From Vagococcus teuberi (GTDB lineage: Bacteria > Bacillota > Bacilli > Lactobacillales > Vagococcaceae), in contig NZ_CP017267.1 of the NCBI RefSeq assembly GCF_001870205.1, positions 174,501-238,500 on the forward strand: a stretch of 64,000 bases of DNA, written 5' to 3'. Below are positions 62,373 through 64,000 of the stretch, one piece after another. Each line of letters begins with the position of its first letter. The first letter of the stretch is position 1. Under the pieces are notes generated by a model. The model worked only from the letters and a program-made list of their open reading frames with translations, was not told the origin of the DNA and searched no databases. The position numbers were made by a program, and so were the translations under genes.

Positions 62373-63478
62373 GATTGATGTCAGGCACATCACTGGACGG
62401 TGTAGATGTAGCACTGGTTAAGTATGATGAAGGCATGTCTAGTTATGAGTTAGAGGATTTTTTTACCGTTCCTTTTTCTGATGAGTTAAAGAAAAAAGTC
62501 ACAGATGCTATTGATATAAATCAATCAAATGTTGCCTTAATTTGCAGCTTAAATATCGAGTTAGGTTATTTTTTTGGTGAAGCAGTTAAAAAAATGATAG
62601 AAAAACATCAAAGGTTAGGTAAAAAAATAGACTTTGTTGCGTCTCACGGGCAAACTTTATACCATCAACCTATTTCAGAAGATAATTTAATCGCATCCAC
62701 CTTGCAAGTAGGAGAGTCAAGTGTGATTGCTGAGGTGACTGGAGTTAAAGTGGTATCTGATTTTAGATACCGGGACATGGCTGTTGGCGGACAAGGGGCA
62801 CCGATTGTTCCTTACTCAGAATTTATTTTGTATAACGACAGAGAAAAACAGCGAATTTTACAAAATATTGGCGGTATTTCAAACGCCACAATTATTCCGA
62901 AAAATGCTACAATACAGGAGATAACAGCTTTTGATACAGGGCCAGGTAATATGATAATTGATGAATTAGTGCGCCATTTTTATCAGGAAGAGTATGATGA
63001 TAATGGCCAATATGCTAAGCAAGGTCGTGTGTCAGAAACAGTTTTAGAACACATGATGTCACATTCCTTTTTTAGTCGCCCTATGCCACGGACAACAGGA
63101 AGAGAAGATTTTGGACAGCACTATGTCACCGCATTGCTTGATACGTATGAATTACCAGCTAATGATTGGATTACAACAGCAACAAAATTTACTGCAAAAG
63201 CGATTGCGTTATCATTGGCCTCGTTTTTCGTAAACGATACTGACTTAATCATTGGTGGGGGTGGAAGCTATAATCCAACGTTACTTTCAATGATTCAAGA
63301 AGAAGTGCCGTCTTTTGTGTCAGTTAAAACACAAGAAGATTTAGGCCAATCATCAGAAGCAAAAGAAGCTGTTGCTATGGTTGTGTTGGGACATCGAACG
63401 CTTATAGGCAAAACAAGTAACGTGCCAAGTGCTACTGGTGCGACTAAAGAAGTTATTTTGGGGAAAATAACATGGTAG
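62357..63478 (+). CDS. anmK: Anhydro-N-acetylmuramic acid kinase
   Basis: AnmK cleaves and phosphorylates 1,6-anhydro-MurNAc to MurNAc-6-phosphate. The 373-residue protein has AIGLMSGTSLDGVDVALV at the N terminus, FVASHGQTLYHQP, SDFRYRDMAVGGQGAPIVP with the catalytic Asp region, ILQNIGGISN, AFDTGPGNMIID and DLIIGGGGSYN, all family marks. The start is GTG 62357 behind GGAGGGG and inside the end of the kinase gene. In Gram-positives anhydro-MurNAc comes from lytic transglycosylases, phage enzymes or other bacteria, so it may serve scavenging. Confidence 0.93.
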   Translation: MGYAIGLMSGTSLDGVDVALVKYDEGMSSYELEDFFTVPFSDELKKKVTDAIDINQSNVALICSLNIELGYFFGEAVKKMIEKHQRLGKKIDFVASHGQTLYHQPISEDNLIASTLQVGESSVIAEVTGVKVVSDFRYRDMAVGGQGAPIVPYSEFILYNDREKQRILQNIGGISNATIIPKNATIQEITAFDTGPGNMIIDELVRHFYQEEYDDNGQYAKQGRVSETVLEHMMSHSFFSRPMPRTTGREDFGQHYVTALLDTYELPANDWITTATKFTAKAIALSLASFFVNDTDLIIGGGGSYNPTLLSMIQEEVPSFVSVKTQEDLGQSSEAKEAVAMVVLGHRTLIGKTSNVPSATGATKEVILGKITW

Positions 63479-63506
63479 GCAAATAAGTTAAAAGGGAAGG
63501 GTAAAT

Positions 63507-64000
63507 ATGAAAAGTAAACATATTCATCAAAGGGTGGAGAGTCTTTATAATGATTTAACACATTCGGAACAAAAAATAGCCAATTTGGTATTAGAAAGAC
63601 CGGAAGATGTGATGAAAATGACTGCAAGTGAGTTAGCAAAAGAGTCACAAACTAGTCCAGCTTCAGTCATTCGTTTTTGTAAATCAATAAATATTCCGAG
63701 TTTTCCAGAATTAAAAATAGCATTATCAGCTGAAAGACAGTGGGATGTTCCCAAAGAGTATTCAGACATATTACCAAATGAGAAAATATCGGATGTGAAA
63801 GCAAAACTTTTAGGCAATGCTTATCAATCTATGCAAGAAACGATTCAATTAGTTAGTGAAGATGTGTTAGATGATGCGGTACAGATGATTTCTTCAGCGC
63901 CATTTGTCTATGTTTACGGGATAGGCTCATCTTACCTTGTCGCAGAAAATATTGCTCAAAAGTGGAATCGAATTGGGAAAGTTTGTATCTGTATTGCAGA
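63507..64000 (+). CDS. murR: MurR/RpiR family regulator (3' end outside window)
   Basis: From ATG 63507, with AAGGGAAGGG upstream, the frame is open to the window edge (164 codons). The N-terminal RpiR HTH (about residues 1-75) has SEQKIANLVLERPEDVMKMTASELAKESQTSPASVIRFCKSI. A SIS domain that binds a phosphosugar starts near 110, with VYVYGIGSSYLVAENIAQKWNRIGK. In MurNAc loci the regulator senses MurNAc-6-phosphate, which suits its position behind anmK. A MurQ etherase would be expected beyond the window. Confidence 0.85.
   Translation, partial: MKSKHIHQRVESLYNDLTHSEQKIANLVLERPEDVMKMTASELAKESQTSPASVIRFCKSINIPSFPELKIALSAERQWDVPKEYSDILPNEKISDVKAKLLGNAYQSMQETIQLVSEDVLDDAVQMISSAPFVYVYGIGSSYLVAENIAQKWNRIGKVCICIA

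Overview
The window is AT-rich, low-GC Gram-positive DNA with strong AGGAGG-type ribosome binding sites. Several gene families point to Lactobacillales, most likely Enterococcaceae and plausibly Vagococcus: an LPXTG adhesin, Gls24/AmaP, bifunctional GshF, a sigma-54-dependent LevR regulator, many PTS systems, and IS30/IS6-family remnants of enterococcal type. The genus is an inference from gene content, not a measured identity.

Layout. 1-3.8 kb is the 3' part of a repeat-rich, sortase-anchored surface protein (13 full 87-residue repeats plus one partial). 3.8-14.8 kb is an accessory patchwork of decayed IS30 and IS6 remnants. Between them lie a BceAB-type ABC transporter with YxeA, a TraX-like membrane protein, the AmaP/DUF2273/Gls24/CsbD envelope-stress group, and a DUF3290-DUF421 pair whose second gene carries an in-frame TGA.

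14.8-34.4 kb is a glycosaminoglycan (hyaluronate/chondroitin/heparin-type) utilisation locus. It holds kduI-kduD, an MFS transporter, kdgA-kdgK, a discoidin-like protein, a damaged levR activator, and a sigma-54-promoted operon of unsaturated glucuronyl hydrolase, mannose-family PTS IIB-IIC-IID-IIA and YajC, followed by a heparinase II/III lyase. A FUSC membrane protein on the minus strand separates this from a GntR-regulated agaS-lacD-lacC branch for the amino sugar. Together the genes would import sulfated or unsaturated disaccharides, cleave them, and send the uronate through KDG to pyruvate plus glyceraldehyde-3-phosphate and the galactosamine through tagatose-6-phosphate.

34.6-53.3 kb is mostly core metabolism: phosphoglucomutase/phosphomannomutase, argR, a doubly damaged argF that contains a short rpoB-like patch, argS, fruRKA, gshF, a beta-glucoside operon (licT-bglP-bglA) with two antitermination sites, a HAD phosphatase, an aldehyde dehydrogenase and yueI. 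53.3-57.0 kb is a Fur-boxed siderophore ABC transporter of the YclNOPQ kind. 57.1-64 kb is a peptidoglycan amino-sugar salvage locus: lactose/cellobiose-type PTS, a small membrane protein, MupG, a cytoplasmic esterase, a BadF-type kinase, AnmK and a MurR/RpiR regulator cut by the window edge.

Several genes carry small lesions or odd starts: levR, argF, the DUF421 gene, a TTA where the discoidin-like gene should start, and an ATT where licT should start. This is either real decay or base-calling error, and raw reads would decide.
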